Source: Bradyrhizobium diazoefficiens
Lineage (GTDB): Bacteria; Pseudomonadota; Alphaproteobacteria; Rhizobiales; Xanthobacteraceae
NCBI RefSeq assembly: GCF_016612535.1
Contig: NZ_JAENXS010000003.1
Span: 124,001-188,000 of the forward strand
Direction: 5' to 3'
DNA length: 64,000 nucleotides
The notes below the pieces were generated by a model that saw nothing but the letters and a program-made list of their open reading frames with translations, ran no database searches and was not told the DNA's origin. Shown piece after piece: positions 1 to 8,789 of this stretch (position 1 is its first letter; the number at the start of each line of letters is the position of its first letter). A program made the position numbers and the translations under genes.

Positions 1-2
1 TC

Positions 3-440
3 GATCCGGCCACCGGCATCATCAAGGTCGCCAATTATGTGATCGTCGACGATTTCGGCAAGACGCTCAATCCGCTGCTTTTGGCGGGCCAGGTGCATGG
101 CGGTGCCATGCAGGGCATCGGCCAGGCGCTGATGGAACAGGTGGTCTATGGCGCGGGTGACGGCCAGCTCATCACCGCAACCTACATGGACTACGCGCTG
201 CCGCGCGCGGCCGACGGCCCGTCCTTCGTGTTCGAGACCAACAACATTCCCTGCACGACCAATCCGATGGGCGTGAAGGGCGCGGGCGAGGCCGGTGCGA
301 TCGGTTCCTGTCCCGCCGTCGTCAACGCCATCGTCGACGGGCTGTGGCGCGAGTACAAGATCGATCACATCGACATGCCGGCGACACCAGAACGTGTTTG
401 GATCGCGATCAACGAGCACCGCCGCCGCCATAGCCTCTGA
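3..440 (+). CDS. Molybdopterin-binding large subunit of a xanthine dehydrogenase/CO dehydrogenase-family enzyme (3' end only)
   Basis: The window opens inside this gene; 145 C-terminal residues are visible. Family role: the large subunit holds the Mo-cytosine dinucleotide cofactor and hydroxylates or oxidises small substrates such as aldehydes, purines or CO together with FAD and 2Fe-2S subunits. What is seen: GQVHGGAMQGIGQALMEQVV, the usual cofactor-binding segment near the C-terminus, and MGVKGAGEAGAIGSCPAVVN, which contains the GxGE segment with the catalytic glutamate of the family. The substrate cannot be told from this fragment. The reading frame is open to the left edge, so the start lies outside. 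The next gene, a cytochrome c, is 99 bases downstream and may be unrelated. Confidence 0.9.
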   Translation, partial: DPATGIIKVANYVIVDDFGKTLNPLLLAGQVHGGAMQGIGQALMEQVVYGAGDGQLITATYMDYALPRAADGPSFVFETNNIPCTTNPMGVKGAGEAGAIGSCPAVVNAIVDGLWREYKIDHIDMPATPERVWIAINEHRRRHSL

Positions 441-539
441 AATGCGGCGTCCGCGCGGCGGGAATTAAGTGCCCGCCGCCGTGTTCTAACCCATGAACGC
501 CTCTCCCCAAACCGTCTTGCGAGCCGGAGAAACACGCCG

Positions 540-989
540 ATGAAACGAATTTTGATTGTCGCGGGCACCCTCATCCTGGGTGCGGGCGCCGTGATGGCGC
601 AGCAGGAGGTTGCCGTCCAGCAGGACAATCTGATGCGCTCGCAGGCCAAGAGCATGTACGGCGTCATCCTGAAGATGACCAAGGGCGACATTCCCTACGA
701 CCAGAAGGCGGTCGACCAGGCGGTGGCCAGCCTCGAGGCTGATGTCGCCAAGATTGCCAAGACCTTTGCGGTCAATCCCAAGCAGGACGTGGTCAACGCG
801 ACCTACGGCGCGTCGCCAAAGGTCTGGCAGAACAAGGCCGATTTCGATTCCAAGATCCCGCCGGTGCAGAAAGCAATCGCCGACGTCAAGGGCAAGATCA
901 CCGACGTGGCGAGCCTCAAGGCCGCCTACACCGCGATGAACGACCGTTGCAATGATTGCCACGAGACGTACCGGGTGAAGCTGAAGTAG
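540..989 (+). CDS. Periplasmic cytochrome c' / c556-type protein
   Basis: A 149-residue exported class II cytochrome c. Residues 1-20 form a signal peptide ([20 protein letters not shown], then Q). The single haem site CNDCH lies at residues 137-141, almost at the C-terminus, which is the hallmark of cytochrome c'/c556 four-helix bundles; the early Met in [12 protein letters not shown] fits the axial ligand region of the c556 type. A GGAG Shine-Dalgarno sits about 10 bases before the ATG. Likely role is electron transfer or gas binding in the periplasm; the partner is unknown. It follows a molybdenum hydroxylase subunit, and c-type cytochromes sometimes accept electrons from such enzymes, but that link is only inferred. 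Confidence 0.9.
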   Translation: MKRILIVAGTLILGAGAVMAQQEVAVQQDNLMRSQAKSMYGVILKMTKGDIPYDQKAVDQAVASLEADVAKIAKTFAVNPKQDVVNATYGASPKVWQNKADFDSKIPPVQKAIADVKGKITDVASLKAAYTAMNDRCNDCHETYRVKLK

Positions 990-1000
990 GTGTTCCGTTT

Positions 1001-1122
1001 GTAGCTCGGATGGAGCGCAGCGAAATCCGGGACAAACCTGTCAGCTAGCAGATGATTCCCCGGATTGCGCTTCCGTCTTCGCTCTTCGAGCTACGGCGGA
1101 CAAGTCGCTCCATCCGGGCTAC
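1001..1122. repeat. Inverted-pair intergenic repeat, family A, copy 1
   Basis: The left arm begins GTAGCTCGGATGGAGCGCAG and runs into CGAAATCCGGG; the right arm (about 1058-1122) is its reverse complement, ending CTCCATCCGGGCTAC. The right arm carries an inserted stretch (about 1071-1111) that recurs, inverted, inside copy 2 at 3147-3258. The element lies wholly between the cytochrome and the PLP enzyme gene, and its ends could fold back on each other in RNA. Confidence 0.8.
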
Positions 1123-1239
1123 GGGACTGCCACGAGCGCAGCTGCAAATTCCAGTGCGCAAGGCCTGACGGATCGCTGTCAGAACGGTTATCTTCACGCC
1201 GACGCCCGGCGAGGATCCGAATCAACAGCGAGACAGGCC

Positions 1240-2523
1240 ATGGCAAAACCGTTTCCGTCGAAAACCCATATCGGCAACCATATGCTGCATCCGGAAACGC
1301 TGATGCTGACCTATGGCTATGATCCCCAATTGTCGGAAGGCGCCATCAAGCCGCCGGTGTTCCTGACCTCGACCTTCGTATTCAAGACGGCCGAGGACGG
1401 GCAGGATTTTTTCGATTACGTCTCGGGCCGGCGCGAGCCGCCAGCGGGCATGGGTGCGGGCCTGGTCTATTCGCGCTTCAACCACCCCAACAGCGAGATC
1501 GTCGAGGACAGGCTCGCGGTCTACGAGCGCACCGAGAGCTGTGCGCTGTTCTCGTCCGGCATGGCGGCGATCTCCACGACGATTTTGGCTTTCGTCCGCC
1601 CGGGCGACGTCATTCTGCACTCCCAGCCGCTCTATGGCGGGACGGAAACACTGCTGACGAACACGCTGGCGCGGCTCTCGATCGGCGCGGTCGGCTTTGC
1701 CGACGGCATTGACGAGGTGGCGGTCAACCAGGCCGCGGACGAGGCGATGCGGAAGGGGCGGGTTTCGATGATCCTGGTCGAGACGCCTGCCAACCCGACC
1801 AACGGCCTGGTCGACGTTGCGCTGATGCGCCGCGTCGCCGACGCGATCGGAAAGGCCCAGGGCCACACGCCGATCATCGCCTGCGACAACACGCTGCTCG
1901 GTCCGGTGTTTCAGCGGCCGATCGAGCATGGCGCCGATCTCTCGCTGTATTCGCTGACCAAATATGTCGGCGGTCATTCCGACCTGATCGCGGGTGCCGC
2001 GCTCGGCACCAAGGCGATCATGAAGGGCGTCAAGGCGCTGCGCGGCGCCATCGGTACCCAGCTCGATGCGCATTCCTGCTGGATGATCAACCGCTCGCTC
2101 GAGACCCTGAGCCTGCGCATGGAGAAGGCCGACAGCAACGCGCGCCTGGTGGCGGATTATCTGCGCGACCACACCAAGGTGGCCAAGGTCCATTATCTCG
2201 GCCATCACGAGGTGACGTCGCCGGCGGGGCGCGTGTTCGCGCGGCAATGCCTGGGTGCGGGATCGACGTTCTCGTTCGACATCGTCGGCGGCCAGGCGGG
2301 GGCGGAGAAGTTCCTCAATGGCTTGCAAATCTTCAAGCTCGCGGTCAGCCTCGGCGGAACGGAGTCGCTGGCGAGCCTGCCGGCGACGATGACCCATTCC
2401 GGCGTCCCGGCCGACATCCGCCACAAGATCGGCGTCCTCGATTCCACCATCCGGCTGTCGATCGGCATCGAACATCCGTCGGATCTGATCGCGGATCTTG
2501 AGCAGGCGTTGAGTGCGGCGTAG
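1240..2523 (+). CDS. Cystathionine gamma-synthase/beta-lyase family PLP enzyme
   Basis: A 427-residue member of the Cys/Met-metabolism PLP family (fold type I), a cytosolic group that does gamma-replacement, gamma-elimination or beta-elimination on sulfur amino acids. The PLP lysine is in [11 protein letters not shown] (Lys241); [11 protein letters not shown] is the usual phosphate-binding loop and VETPANPTN the family signature. It is longer than typical MetB/MetC (about 390 residues), with an insertion near residues 50-75 ([13 protein letters not shown]). This matches the variant group often left as cystathionine gamma-synthase family or annotated as methionine gamma-lyase, so the exact reaction is open. 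It is followed after 8 bases by a methyltransferase, probably in the same transcript. Confidence 0.88.
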   Translation: MAKPFPSKTHIGNHMLHPETLMLTYGYDPQLSEGAIKPPVFLTSTFVFKTAEDGQDFFDYVSGRREPPAGMGAGLVYSRFNHPNSEIVEDRLAVYERTESCALFSSGMAAISTTILAFVRPGDVILHSQPLYGGTETLLTNTLARLSIGAVGFADGIDEVAVNQAADEAMRKGRVSMILVETPANPTNGLVDVALMRRVADAIGKAQGHTPIIACDNTLLGPVFQRPIEHGADLSLYSLTKYVGGHSDLIAGAALGTKAIMKGVKALRGAIGTQLDAHSCWMINRSLETLSLRMEKADSNARLVADYLRDHTKVAKVHYLGHHEVTSPAGRVFARQCLGAGSTFSFDIVGGQAGAEKFLNGLQIFKLAVSLGGTESLASLPATMTHSGVPADIRHKIGVLDSTIRLSIGIEHPSDLIADLEQALSAA

Positions 2524-2531
2524 GAAAAGGC

Positions 2532-3146
2532 ATGAGCGATCCCTCCGCCCAACTTCGCGCGCGCATTGTCGCGCTGGCACGGGCCCAGGACCCCTACGCG
2601 TACATTTTTGCGGGCAAGGAGTTTCGGCGAGATTATGTGGCCGCCCGTACGGTTGCCTGGAGCGCGCTGTTTAGGGATATGCGCGATACGACCAAGCGGG
2701 TGCTCGAGATCGGCTCGAAGGAAGGACGGTCTGCACTGTTCTGGCTCGAGTTTTTTGCGGGCGCGCATCTCACTTGCGTCGATCTCTTCGATAGCGAGGA
2801 TGCCGGCCGTTTCGACCGCAACCTCGCTGCCTATGGCACGCGGCTGCGCAAGATCGCGGGGACCTCGATCAAGGCGCTCGGGTCTTTGCGCGAAGAGAAC
2901 GCGGTGTTCGACTTCATCTATGTCGACGGCAGCCATCAGCGTGACGACGTGATGATCGACTGCCTCGGCGCCTGGCGCCTGCTGCGCGAGGGCGGCGTGA
3001 TGCTGATGGACGACTACACCTGGAAGCCGGACAATCCCGACGCGGAGCGTGTCGCGCCTGCCGTGGACATTTTTCTCGCCTGGCACGCCGATGCCGAAGT
3101 GATCCTCAGGAGCCACCAGGTCGCCGTGCGGAAAGGTCCGGCGTAG
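2532..3146 (+). CDS. Class I SAM-dependent methyltransferase
   Basis: A 204-residue Rossmann-type methyltransferase resembling the Methyltransf_24 group. Motif I is VLEIGSKEGRSALFW, the acidic end of strand 2 is LTCVDLF, and the post-motif region YVDGSHQRDDVMID followed by LREGGVMLMDDY is characteristic. The substrate is unknown. The start codon is 8 bases after the stop of the PLP enzyme, so translational coupling and a joint role in sulfur or methyl metabolism are plausible but not shown. The gene ends directly at an intergenic repeat. Confidence 0.82.
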   Translation: MSDPSAQLRARIVALARAQDPYAYIFAGKEFRRDYVAARTVAWSALFRDMRDTTKRVLEIGSKEGRSALFWLEFFAGAHLTCVDLFDSEDAGRFDRNLAAYGTRLRKIAGTSIKALGSLREENAVFDFIYVDGSHQRDDVMIDCLGAWRLLREGGVMLMDDYTWKPDNPDAERVAPAVDIFLAWHADAEVILRSHQVAVRKGPA

Positions 3147-3258
3147 CCTGGGTGGAGCGACTTGTCCGCCGTAGCTCGAAGAGCGAAGGCGGAAGCGAAA
3201 TCCGGGAAGGGTTTCCGAGCGGACAGCTCCATCCCGGATTGCGCTGCGAGACTGGGCT
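3147..3258. repeat. Inverted-pair intergenic repeat, family A, copy 2
   Basis: Starts immediately after the methyltransferase stop with a diverged arm (TGGGTGGAGCGACTTGTCCG), contains the same inserted segment as copy 1 in opposite orientation, and ends with GCTCCATCCCGGATTGCGCT plus GGGCTAC. It shares both arms and insert with 1001-1122, so the two copies probably derive from each other or from one parent element. Confidence 0.75.
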
Positions 3259-3269
3259 ACGGACTCGAA

Positions 3270-3301
3270 AAGGCCGGACGCTCTTTCCTGCGCCCGGCCT
3301 T
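3270..3301. terminator. Hairpin between convergent genes
   Basis: AAGGCCGG at 3270-3277 pairs with CCGGCCTT at 3294-3301 around a 16-base loop. It lies between the convergent ends of the methyltransferase and the CHRD gene. The loop is large and no strong T-run follows on either strand, so termination is likely but not certain. Confidence 0.5.
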
Positions 3302-3324
3302 CGCCGATAAAGTTCTGATGAAAC

Positions 3325-3744
3325 TTACTTCGTCACCTGGCCGCGGATCTCGCCGCCCGGGTTGGCTGCCGTGTGAATGTTGACGTAGAGCTTGCCGGCC
3401 AAGAGATCGGAGGCCTGCGCGTCGGTCAGCGTCGCCGAGCCTTCGACCGGGCTGGTGGCGGCGCCGGGGATCGGGACCATGACGCCGGCGTTCTTGCCGG
3501 CCTCGGCGGGGCCGTGGAAATGGGCGGCGGTGGCGGGGCCGGAGAGACCGGAATAGGTCAGCTTCCACGAGAGCTTCTTGGAGGCGGCGTCGTAGTCGAT
3601 ATCGGCGGTGCCGGTGCCGCTGCTGGTGGTGGCGGGGACTTCGGACTTGCCATTCAGCGTCGCCTTCAGTTTCTCCGCGCTGGCCGTGCCTGCGAATGCG
3701 ACGACGGCTCCGAGCGCCAGCGTGGCAAAAAGCGCTTTGTTCAT
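3325..3744 (-). CDS. Secreted CHRD-domain protein
   Basis: A 139-residue exported protein. Residues 1-23 are a clear signal peptide ending FAGTASA. The rest is one CHRD domain, a beta-rich module first named from chordin: ATLNGKSEVPATTSSGTGTA at the start, LTYSGLSGPATAAHFHGPAE in the middle and NIHTAANPGGEIRGQV at the end are the usual conserved blocks. The biochemical function of bacterial CHRD proteins is not established. A GGGAGAG ribosome site precedes the ATG. The upstream region (3745-3885) is shared with the divergent cytochrome gene. Confidence 0.9.
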   Translation of the reverse strand: MNKALFATLALGAVVAFAGTASAEKLKATLNGKSEVPATTSSGTGTADIDYDAASKKLSWKLTYSGLSGPATAAHFHGPAEAGKNAGVMVPIPGAATSPVEGSATLTDAQASDLLAGKLYVNIHTAANPGGEIRGQVTK

Positions 3745-3885
3745 GGGTCTCTCCCTGTTGACGCCTGATTGCGGTCAACTTGCAAACAGTGCGGTTCCGA
3801 CTTTATTCCCGCATTCCGGTCAAACCATCTAAATTATTCGTGGCTGGAGCGGCCGCGGGATGATCCGTAAATTCGCCAGAGTCCG

Positions 3886-4824
3886 ATGGGATCCTCAATG
3901 CCGCGACGAACAATTCATGTCATTTTGATTGCCGCCGTCGCAGCCTTTGCTGTCTACTGGTGGCTGACGGCACCGACCGCTTTGGCCTTGCCGGCGCCGA
4001 TGCGCGGACCCGATCTCGCCAACGGGCAGGAGCTGTTCAACGCCGGCGGGTGCTCCTCCTGTCATGCGGTGCCCAACCAGCCTGACCGCCTGCGGCTCGG
4101 CGGTGGCCTGGCGCTCGGCTCGCCGTTCGGGACGTTCTATGCGCCCAACATTTCGCCCGACCCTGTCGACGGCATCGGCCGCTGGAGCGAGGCGGATTTC
4201 GTCAACGCGGTGATGCGCGGCATCTCGCCTGAGGGCACGCACTACTTCCCGGCGTTTCCCTACACCTCCTACCATCTTGCGAAGATCGACGACATCCGCG
4301 ATCTCTTTGCGTATCTGAAGACGCTGCCGCCGGTGTCCGGCCGGGTGCGCGACCACGATCTGCCGTTTCCCTTCAACATTCGCCGCAATGTCGGCATCTG
4401 GAAGTTGCTGTTCATGGATGTCAGGCCGTTCATGCCGGATCCGGCGCGGTCCGCGCAATGGAATCGCGGCGCCTATCTCGTGAACGGTTTTGGCCATTGC
4501 GCCGAATGCCACAGTCCGCGCAACGCCCTCGGTGGCATCATCCGCGGCGAGCGCTTCGCCGGCGGTCCCAATCCCGAAGGCGAGGGGTGGGTGCCGAACA
4601 TCACGCAGAAGGGCATCGGTAGCTGGAGCGAGAAAGATATTGCCGATTTCCTCGAAACCGGCGACATGCCCGAGGGCGACAGCGCATCGGGCTCGATGCG
4701 GCCGGTGATCAAGAACCTTGCACGGCTCAAGCCCGAGGACCGCGCCGCGATGGCGGCCTATCTGAAGTCGCTGCCGCCGATCGATGGCCCGACGCCGCCC
4801 AAGCGCAAGCAAGGTGGCGGCTGA
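3886..4824 (+). CDS. Membrane-anchored di-heme cytochrome c
   Basis: About 312 residues with an N-terminal hydrophobic segment (VILIAAVAAFAVYWWL) that anchors or exports the protein, then two cytochrome c domains with haem sites CSSCH and CAECH. The arrangement resembles the cytochrome subunit of membrane alcohol/aldehyde/gluconate dehydrogenases, although those usually have three haems; here I see two. It would pass electrons from a periplasmic dehydrogenase to the respiratory chain. The ATG at 3886 is reported; an in-frame ATG at 3898 (MPRRTIHVIL) is an equally likely start. No dehydrogenase gene is adjacent, so the electron donor is unknown. Confidence 0.88.
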   Translation: MGSSMPRRTIHVILIAAVAAFAVYWWLTAPTALALPAPMRGPDLANGQELFNAGGCSSCHAVPNQPDRLRLGGGLALGSPFGTFYAPNISPDPVDGIGRWSEADFVNAVMRGISPEGTHYFPAFPYTSYHLAKIDDIRDLFAYLKTLPPVSGRVRDHDLPFPFNIRRNVGIWKLLFMDVRPFMPDPARSAQWNRGAYLVNGFGHCAECHSPRNALGGIIRGERFAGGPNPEGEGWVPNITQKGIGSWSEKDIADFLETGDMPEGDSASGSMRPVIKNLARLKPEDRAAMAAYLKSLPPIDGPTPPKRKQGGG

Positions 4825-5002
4825 CGCAGGCCGTTTCCAATTGACACGCCGAGATTGCGCCCGCATCCTTGGCTGCCGGTTGAGAATTGGAATTGCGTTG
4901 TCATGGGGCGTCGAATCTTTGCGCGGTTGCGTTTGATCGTTTCGACGCGTGACTTTGCCGGGCCGGGCGAAGCGGGCCTCGCGATTCAACCGTTCGGTTG
5001 AG

Positions 5003-6595
5003 ATGACGTCAAAACTCCCGAATGCGCTGAAGCCGCGCTATGTCACACTTTTCAGGGCCGCCCTCGGGCAGGGCCAGAGCGCGATCGATGCCTATCAGGC
5101 CTGGCGCGCCTCCGAGCCGCTCGATGCGGCCGACGAGGTCGTCTACCGCACCATGCCGCTGCTCGTGGCGACCGCCGACATGGCGGGAATCGTCGATGCC
5201 GACACAAGGCGGATGCGCGGGGTCGTCAAGCATGTCTGGCTGTCGAATGCGACGCGGGTCCGCGATGTCGTTGCGGCCTCCGCGGCGCTCAAGGCGGCCG
5301 GCATCGCCGCGCTGCTGATCAAGGGCGGCGCGCTGTTCGCGCGCGACGAGAGCTACATGGCGAAGCGCATGACGGGAGACTACGATCTCCTGGTCCGGCG
5401 CGCTGATGCCCCGCGCGCGCTCGAGGTGCTGCGGCAGGCCGATTTCCGCAGCCACGGCATGCGGGTCGAGCTGTTCTCCGAATCCGATTTCGATCGCGGC
5501 ATCCATGCGGTGGCGATGTCGCGGGCCGGCCTTGCCCGCGCCATCGATCTGCACTGGCGGGCGCTGTTCTGGCTCGACGACGAAAGTTTCACTGAGGAGT
5601 TGTTCAAGACCGCGGAGACCGGGACGCTGCTGACCCATGAGGTGCTGATCCCGGGGCTTGCCGAGCATCTGGCGATCGCGGCGATGCGGCCGGAGCCGTC
5701 CGATCAGAACGAGATGGTGTCGCGCGCGCTGGAAGTCGTCCATGTGCTTGAAAGTCGCGGCGGCGCGAAGGTCGATTGGGATCGTTTCCGCGCGATCGTG
5801 ACCCGTTACAATGGCAGCCTGTTTGCGGCGCAATTGCTCGACGTCGTCGCGCGCGAGATGCCGGCGCTCGTGCCGGATGGTCTGGTGGATCAGCTTTGGG
5901 ATTACTGCCCGCCCGGTAAGTCGATCGAGATCGCCATCCGCGCGGTGCCGCGTGCGCAGCGCACGCAATGGCAGCAATTTGGCGTCGCCTTTCTCGCAGC
6001 ACTTCGTGCGCGCTTTCGGGCGCCGTTCGGGGGGCGGGATTGGCCAAAGCTGCCGGGAGCGGCGATGGCGGCGTTCGATGCCAGCATCGTGCATTTTCCG
6101 CATCTGAGAGACGCAATCCTGAAGCGGATCTGGCAACAGGCTGCGCGCGCAACGCGTTCGTTGCGGGGGACGGGCGTCTGGTTCGGGCAGGGATTTTCCA
6201 TTCCGGAGGACGAGGGGCGATGGACCGAACGTCAGTTCGCGATCCTCGAAGTCGAGGTCGACGACCAGAGGCGCGGTCCCGTCGCCGTGGAACTCGCGGT
6301 GGTGCCGTTCCTGCCACCGGGCACGGACAAGTTTCGCCTCGTCGCCTATGCCGGCATCGGATCGGTGTCGCAGATGGCGGCAGGGCGCACCGACGCGATG
6401 CCGTTCAAGATCGCGCTGAGCGCGAAAATCGTCGGCACGGCAAAGCGCAAGGTCGTCATTGCGCTGCGGATGCTCGATTGCCAGAGGCCAACGGATATCG
6501 GCCATTCGATCGATCCCCGACTGCTCGGGCTGTTCGTGAAGCAGGTCGTGCTCGACGGCGTGACCGTGTTCACTCCGGCGGCCGCCGGGCCTTGA
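5003..6595 (+). CDS. Nucleotidyltransferase-family protein (PF14907-like)
   Basis: About 530 residues from the ATG at 5003 (MTSKLPNALKP); an earlier in-frame ATG at 4949 adds 18 residues with no family character. The domain at roughly residues 80-180 fits the uncharacterised nucleotidyltransferase family: AALLIKGGALFARD, then RMTGDYDLLVRRAD with the acidic pair expected to bind metal, then ALEVLRQADF. The C-terminal 170 residues look like a separate beta-rich domain I do not recognise. Such genes often travel with HprK-like kinases and PqqD-like proteins, as here: it converges on the GT2 gene of that group and the two coding ends overlap by 26 bases. The substrate (a protein, peptide or sugar) is unknown. 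Confidence 0.8.
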   Translation: MTSKLPNALKPRYVTLFRAALGQGQSAIDAYQAWRASEPLDAADEVVYRTMPLLVATADMAGIVDADTRRMRGVVKHVWLSNATRVRDVVAASAALKAAGIAALLIKGGALFARDESYMAKRMTGDYDLLVRRADAPRALEVLRQADFRSHGMRVELFSESDFDRGIHAVAMSRAGLARAIDLHWRALFWLDDESFTEELFKTAETGTLLTHEVLIPGLAEHLAIAAMRPEPSDQNEMVSRALEVVHVLESRGGAKVDWDRFRAIVTRYNGSLFAAQLLDVVAREMPALVPDGLVDQLWDYCPPGKSIEIAIRAVPRAQRTQWQQFGVAFLAALRARFRAPFGGRDWPKLPGAAMAAFDASIVHFPHLRDAILKRIWQQAARATRSLRGTGVWFGQGFSIPEDEGRWTERQFAILEVEVDDQRRGPVAVELAVVPFLPPGTDKFRLVAYAGIGSVSQMAAGRTDAMPFKIALSAKIVGTAKRKVVIALRMLDCQRPTDIGHSIDPRLLGLFVKQVVLDGVTVFTPAAAGP

Positions 6596-7250
6596 TGGCC
6601 TTGCGCAACGCCAGCAGCGTCTCGCGGTTCTGAGCGTCCGTATTGGTGCGGCCGCCATTGCCGAGATGCAGCCGGCGGCGCACGACGATGTCGTCGACAT
6701 GCGCGCTTTCAAGGCCGTTCTGCTTGGCGCGGCCGAGCCACGCGATGAAGAAGGTCGCGGGCAGGCTCTGGTCGAACGGTCCGGCCCGGTCGAGCGCTGC
6801 GCGCCGGATCAGCATGCACTGCTTCAGCTCGCCCGGCATGATTGCAACGGCCGGCTTGAGGCGCTCGCGCTGCCCATCCGGCACGTCGGGACTGACGAAT
6901 TGCTCGACCTTGCCGAACACGGCCTCGACGTCGCCTTGGCGTTCGAGCAGCTCCAGCTGCAGTTCGAGCTTGCGCGGCGTCCAGAGATCGTCCGCGTCGC
7001 AGAAGCCGATCAGCTCGCCCTGCGCGATCGCGAGCGCCTTCTTGACGGCGACGGCCTGGCCGCTGTTGCCTTGTGTGAGCACGATGATGCGGTCGCCGAA
7101 TTGGCGGAGAATATTGCGCGTGCCGTCGGTCGAGCCGTCATCGATGACAATGACTTCGTCCGGCGGAATGGTCTGGCCGAGCACGCTCTCGATTGCCTCG
7201 GCGATGTAGGTCTCGGCGTTGTAGGCGGCGATGACGACGGAGACACGCAT
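6570..7250 (-). CDS. Family 2 glycosyltransferase
   Basis: A 226-residue GT-A fold enzyme. MRVSVVIAAYNAETYIAEAI is the nucleotide-sugar binding start, VIVIDDGSTDGT the classic second block, and GFCDADDLW carries the DxD-type metal motif. It is short for the family and has no membrane helix, so it should act in the cytosol on a lipid- or protein-linked acceptor. It is the last gene of a tight minus-strand run: its ATG lies 6 bases after the stop of the HprK-like kinase. Its 3' end overlaps the convergent nucleotidyltransferase gene by 26 bases. Confidence 0.88.
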   Translation of the reverse strand: MRVSVVIAAYNAETYIAEAIESVLGQTIPPDEVIVIDDGSTDGTRNILRQFGDRIIVLTQGNSGQAVAVKKALAIAQGELIGFCDADDLWTPRKLELQLELLERQGDVEAVFGKVEQFVSPDVPDGQRERLKPAVAIMPGELKQCMLIRRAALDRAGPFDQSLPATFFIAWLGRAKQNGLESAHVDDIVVRRRLHLGNGGRTNTDAQNRETLLALRKAIKARRPPE

Positions 7251-7256
7251 GCCGTC

Positions 7257-8249
7257 TCAGAGCCGTTGCAGTTGGCGGACGAAAGCTGCGGGAATTTCCG
7301 TCGGCGTGGTGCCGGTGTCGGCAAAGAACACCGGCGCGAGGCCTGATATCCGCGCCACTTTGTCCGCAATTTCGTTGGGCCATCCCGGCAGCTCGTAGGC
7401 CGTGGTCGGCAGCAGCGCGCGAAATGCGTCGGATTGCTTCGCCGGCGTGAACTCGGGCGATGCAGCGCCGCGCCGGCGCGGAATGAAGAGCGCACGCAAG
7501 CGGCCGCCACCAATGCGCTCGCCGAGACCGGCAAGGCTGAGCTCGTGGCGCAGCTCGCCGTTGAAATCCGACATCGGCGTGGTTTCGCCGATGAGGTCGC
7601 CAAACGCATCGACCAGGGCAGGGCGCAGCCGTGCCGAGCAGAACAGCGGCTCGATCTCTCCGGTCGCACCGTTAACCGCGACAAAATCGTCGCCCGCGTA
7701 GCGCCAGCCGGCCTTGACGCAGGCGAGCGCCGCGGTGGTCTTGCCGCTGTGACCTTCGCCCGCGAGCAGCGTGAAGCCCGCCGCACTCCCGACGGCTGCG
7801 CCATGGACGGCGCACCAGGGCGTCTCATGCATCATCGCGTGGATCAGCGAGATCGCCGGCCGGCTGCGGATCCAGGGCGGCGCCTCGCCCTTCGGCAGCC
7901 ACGCGATGCCGCGCCGCGCCACCAGATCGACCGCGTACAGCACGGGAATGATGGCCGGCTGCCATACCGAATAGATGCCGTCCTCGATCAGGAGCCGCGG
8001 CTTTTCGGAGGCTTCCGGCACCAGTGCGGAAAGATCGTGGTGATCGGCGGCGATGAAGCGGAGGTCGAGATCGACGCTGTTTGCCGTGCGCTGGATATAG
8101 GCCGGCAGGAACATGCGGGCCAGATCCCGCGAGGCGAAGCTGAGATGCAAGCCGAACGGCCCGCAGCGAGCGTGCGCTTCGATCGGCTCCGGCGTTGTGC
8201 CGGCGAAAACACCCGCGATCTCCCGCCTGATGAGGTCGCTAGCTTTCAT
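7257..8249 (-). CDS. HprK-like P-loop kinase (PqqD-associated type)
   Basis: 330 residues. The C-terminal half has a P-loop GEGHSGKTT followed by AALACVKAGWRYAGDDFVAV, the layout of the HPr kinase/phosphorylase catalytic core, while the N-terminal half (FGLHLSFASRDLARMFLPAY) is unrelated to classic HprK. Proteins of this shape are known from HprK-related/PqqD-like gene pairs of unsolved function. The ATG (8247-8249) directly follows the TAG (8250-8252) of the PqqD-like gene with no spacer, so translation is probably coupled. It may phosphorylate a peptide or small-molecule hydroxyl group; that is inferred from the fold only. Confidence 0.78.
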   Translation of the reverse strand: MKASDLIRREIAGVFAGTTPEPIEAHARCGPFGLHLSFASRDLARMFLPAYIQRTANSVDLDLRFIAADHHDLSALVPEASEKPRLLIEDGIYSVWQPAIIPVLYAVDLVARRGIAWLPKGEAPPWIRSRPAISLIHAMMHETPWCAVHGAAVGSAAGFTLLAGEGHSGKTTAALACVKAGWRYAGDDFVAVNGATGEIEPLFCSARLRPALVDAFGDLIGETTPMSDFNGELRHELSLAGLGERIGGGRLRALFIPRRRGAASPEFTPAKQSDAFRALLPTTAYELPGWPNEIADKVARISGLAPVFFADTGTTPTEIPAAFVRQLQRL

Positions 8250-8684
8250 CTAGTTCTCTTGGGTCTCGCGCAGCGGCCAGCCTTGTTCGCCGGCGTCATG
8301 CACGGGATCCATCAGCAACAGCTCCCGCAGATTGTCGAAGCGCTGGAATTCCGGGGCGGTGAACGCGCCCGACAGCACCGGCGTCCAAGTCTCGATGGAG
8401 GTCTCACTGCGCGGATCGGGCGTGACGTTCGCAATCAGGCCTTCCGCCAGCATGCTGTCGATGAAGGCTTGCACCTGTTGCGTGATCGACGTCACGTCGC
8501 CACCGGTCGCAACAGCCAACGCGCGTCCGATCTCCTCAACCGTTCGGTTGATCTTGAGGCCGAGCCAGATCTGCGCAGCGCTGCCGTCGAGATTGTAATA
8601 GACGCCATTCTGATAGTTGGCCAAGACCACTTCACTATCGAATTGCTGGCTGATCAGCAGCGGCACCGTCGTGGTGAGGGCCAT
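8250..8684 (-). CDS. PqqD-family small protein with a conserved C-terminal tail
   Basis: 144 residues. Residues 1-90 fit the PqqD/RRE winged-helix fold: NYQNGVYYNLDGSAAQIW is the typical strand-helix block (xxYYxLNxxAAxIW), followed by TVEEIGRALAV and VQAFIDSMLAEGLI. The tail after residue 95 is unusual: EFQRFDNLRELLLMDPVHDA followed by GEQGWP, similar to a DPxHDxxxxGWP ending I recall from other PqqD/HprK-linked small proteins. PqqD proteins act as peptide chaperones in RiPP maturation. First gene of the PqqD-kinase-GT2 run; no promoter can be assigned with confidence. Confidence 0.75.
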   Translation of the reverse strand: MALTTTVPLLISQQFDSEVVLANYQNGVYYNLDGSAAQIWLGLKINRTVEEIGRALAVATGGDVTSITQQVQAFIDSMLAEGLIANVTPDPRSETSIETWTPVLSGAFTAPEFQRFDNLRELLLMDPVHDAGEQGWPLRETQEN

Positions 8685-8789
8685 GACTTATTGTACCATG
8701 ACTTGCAGTACTCACTTCCATTCCAATGGCGGGACGCTAGCACAGGCGCCCGGCTGCGCAACCATGCGGCTTGCGCCAATTGCGTCGGG

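Noticed and set aside
5009..6712. 567-residue minus-strand frame opposite the nucleotidyltransferase gene
   Set aside because: Arg/His-rich composition with no family motif; typical shadow of GC-rich coding DNA.
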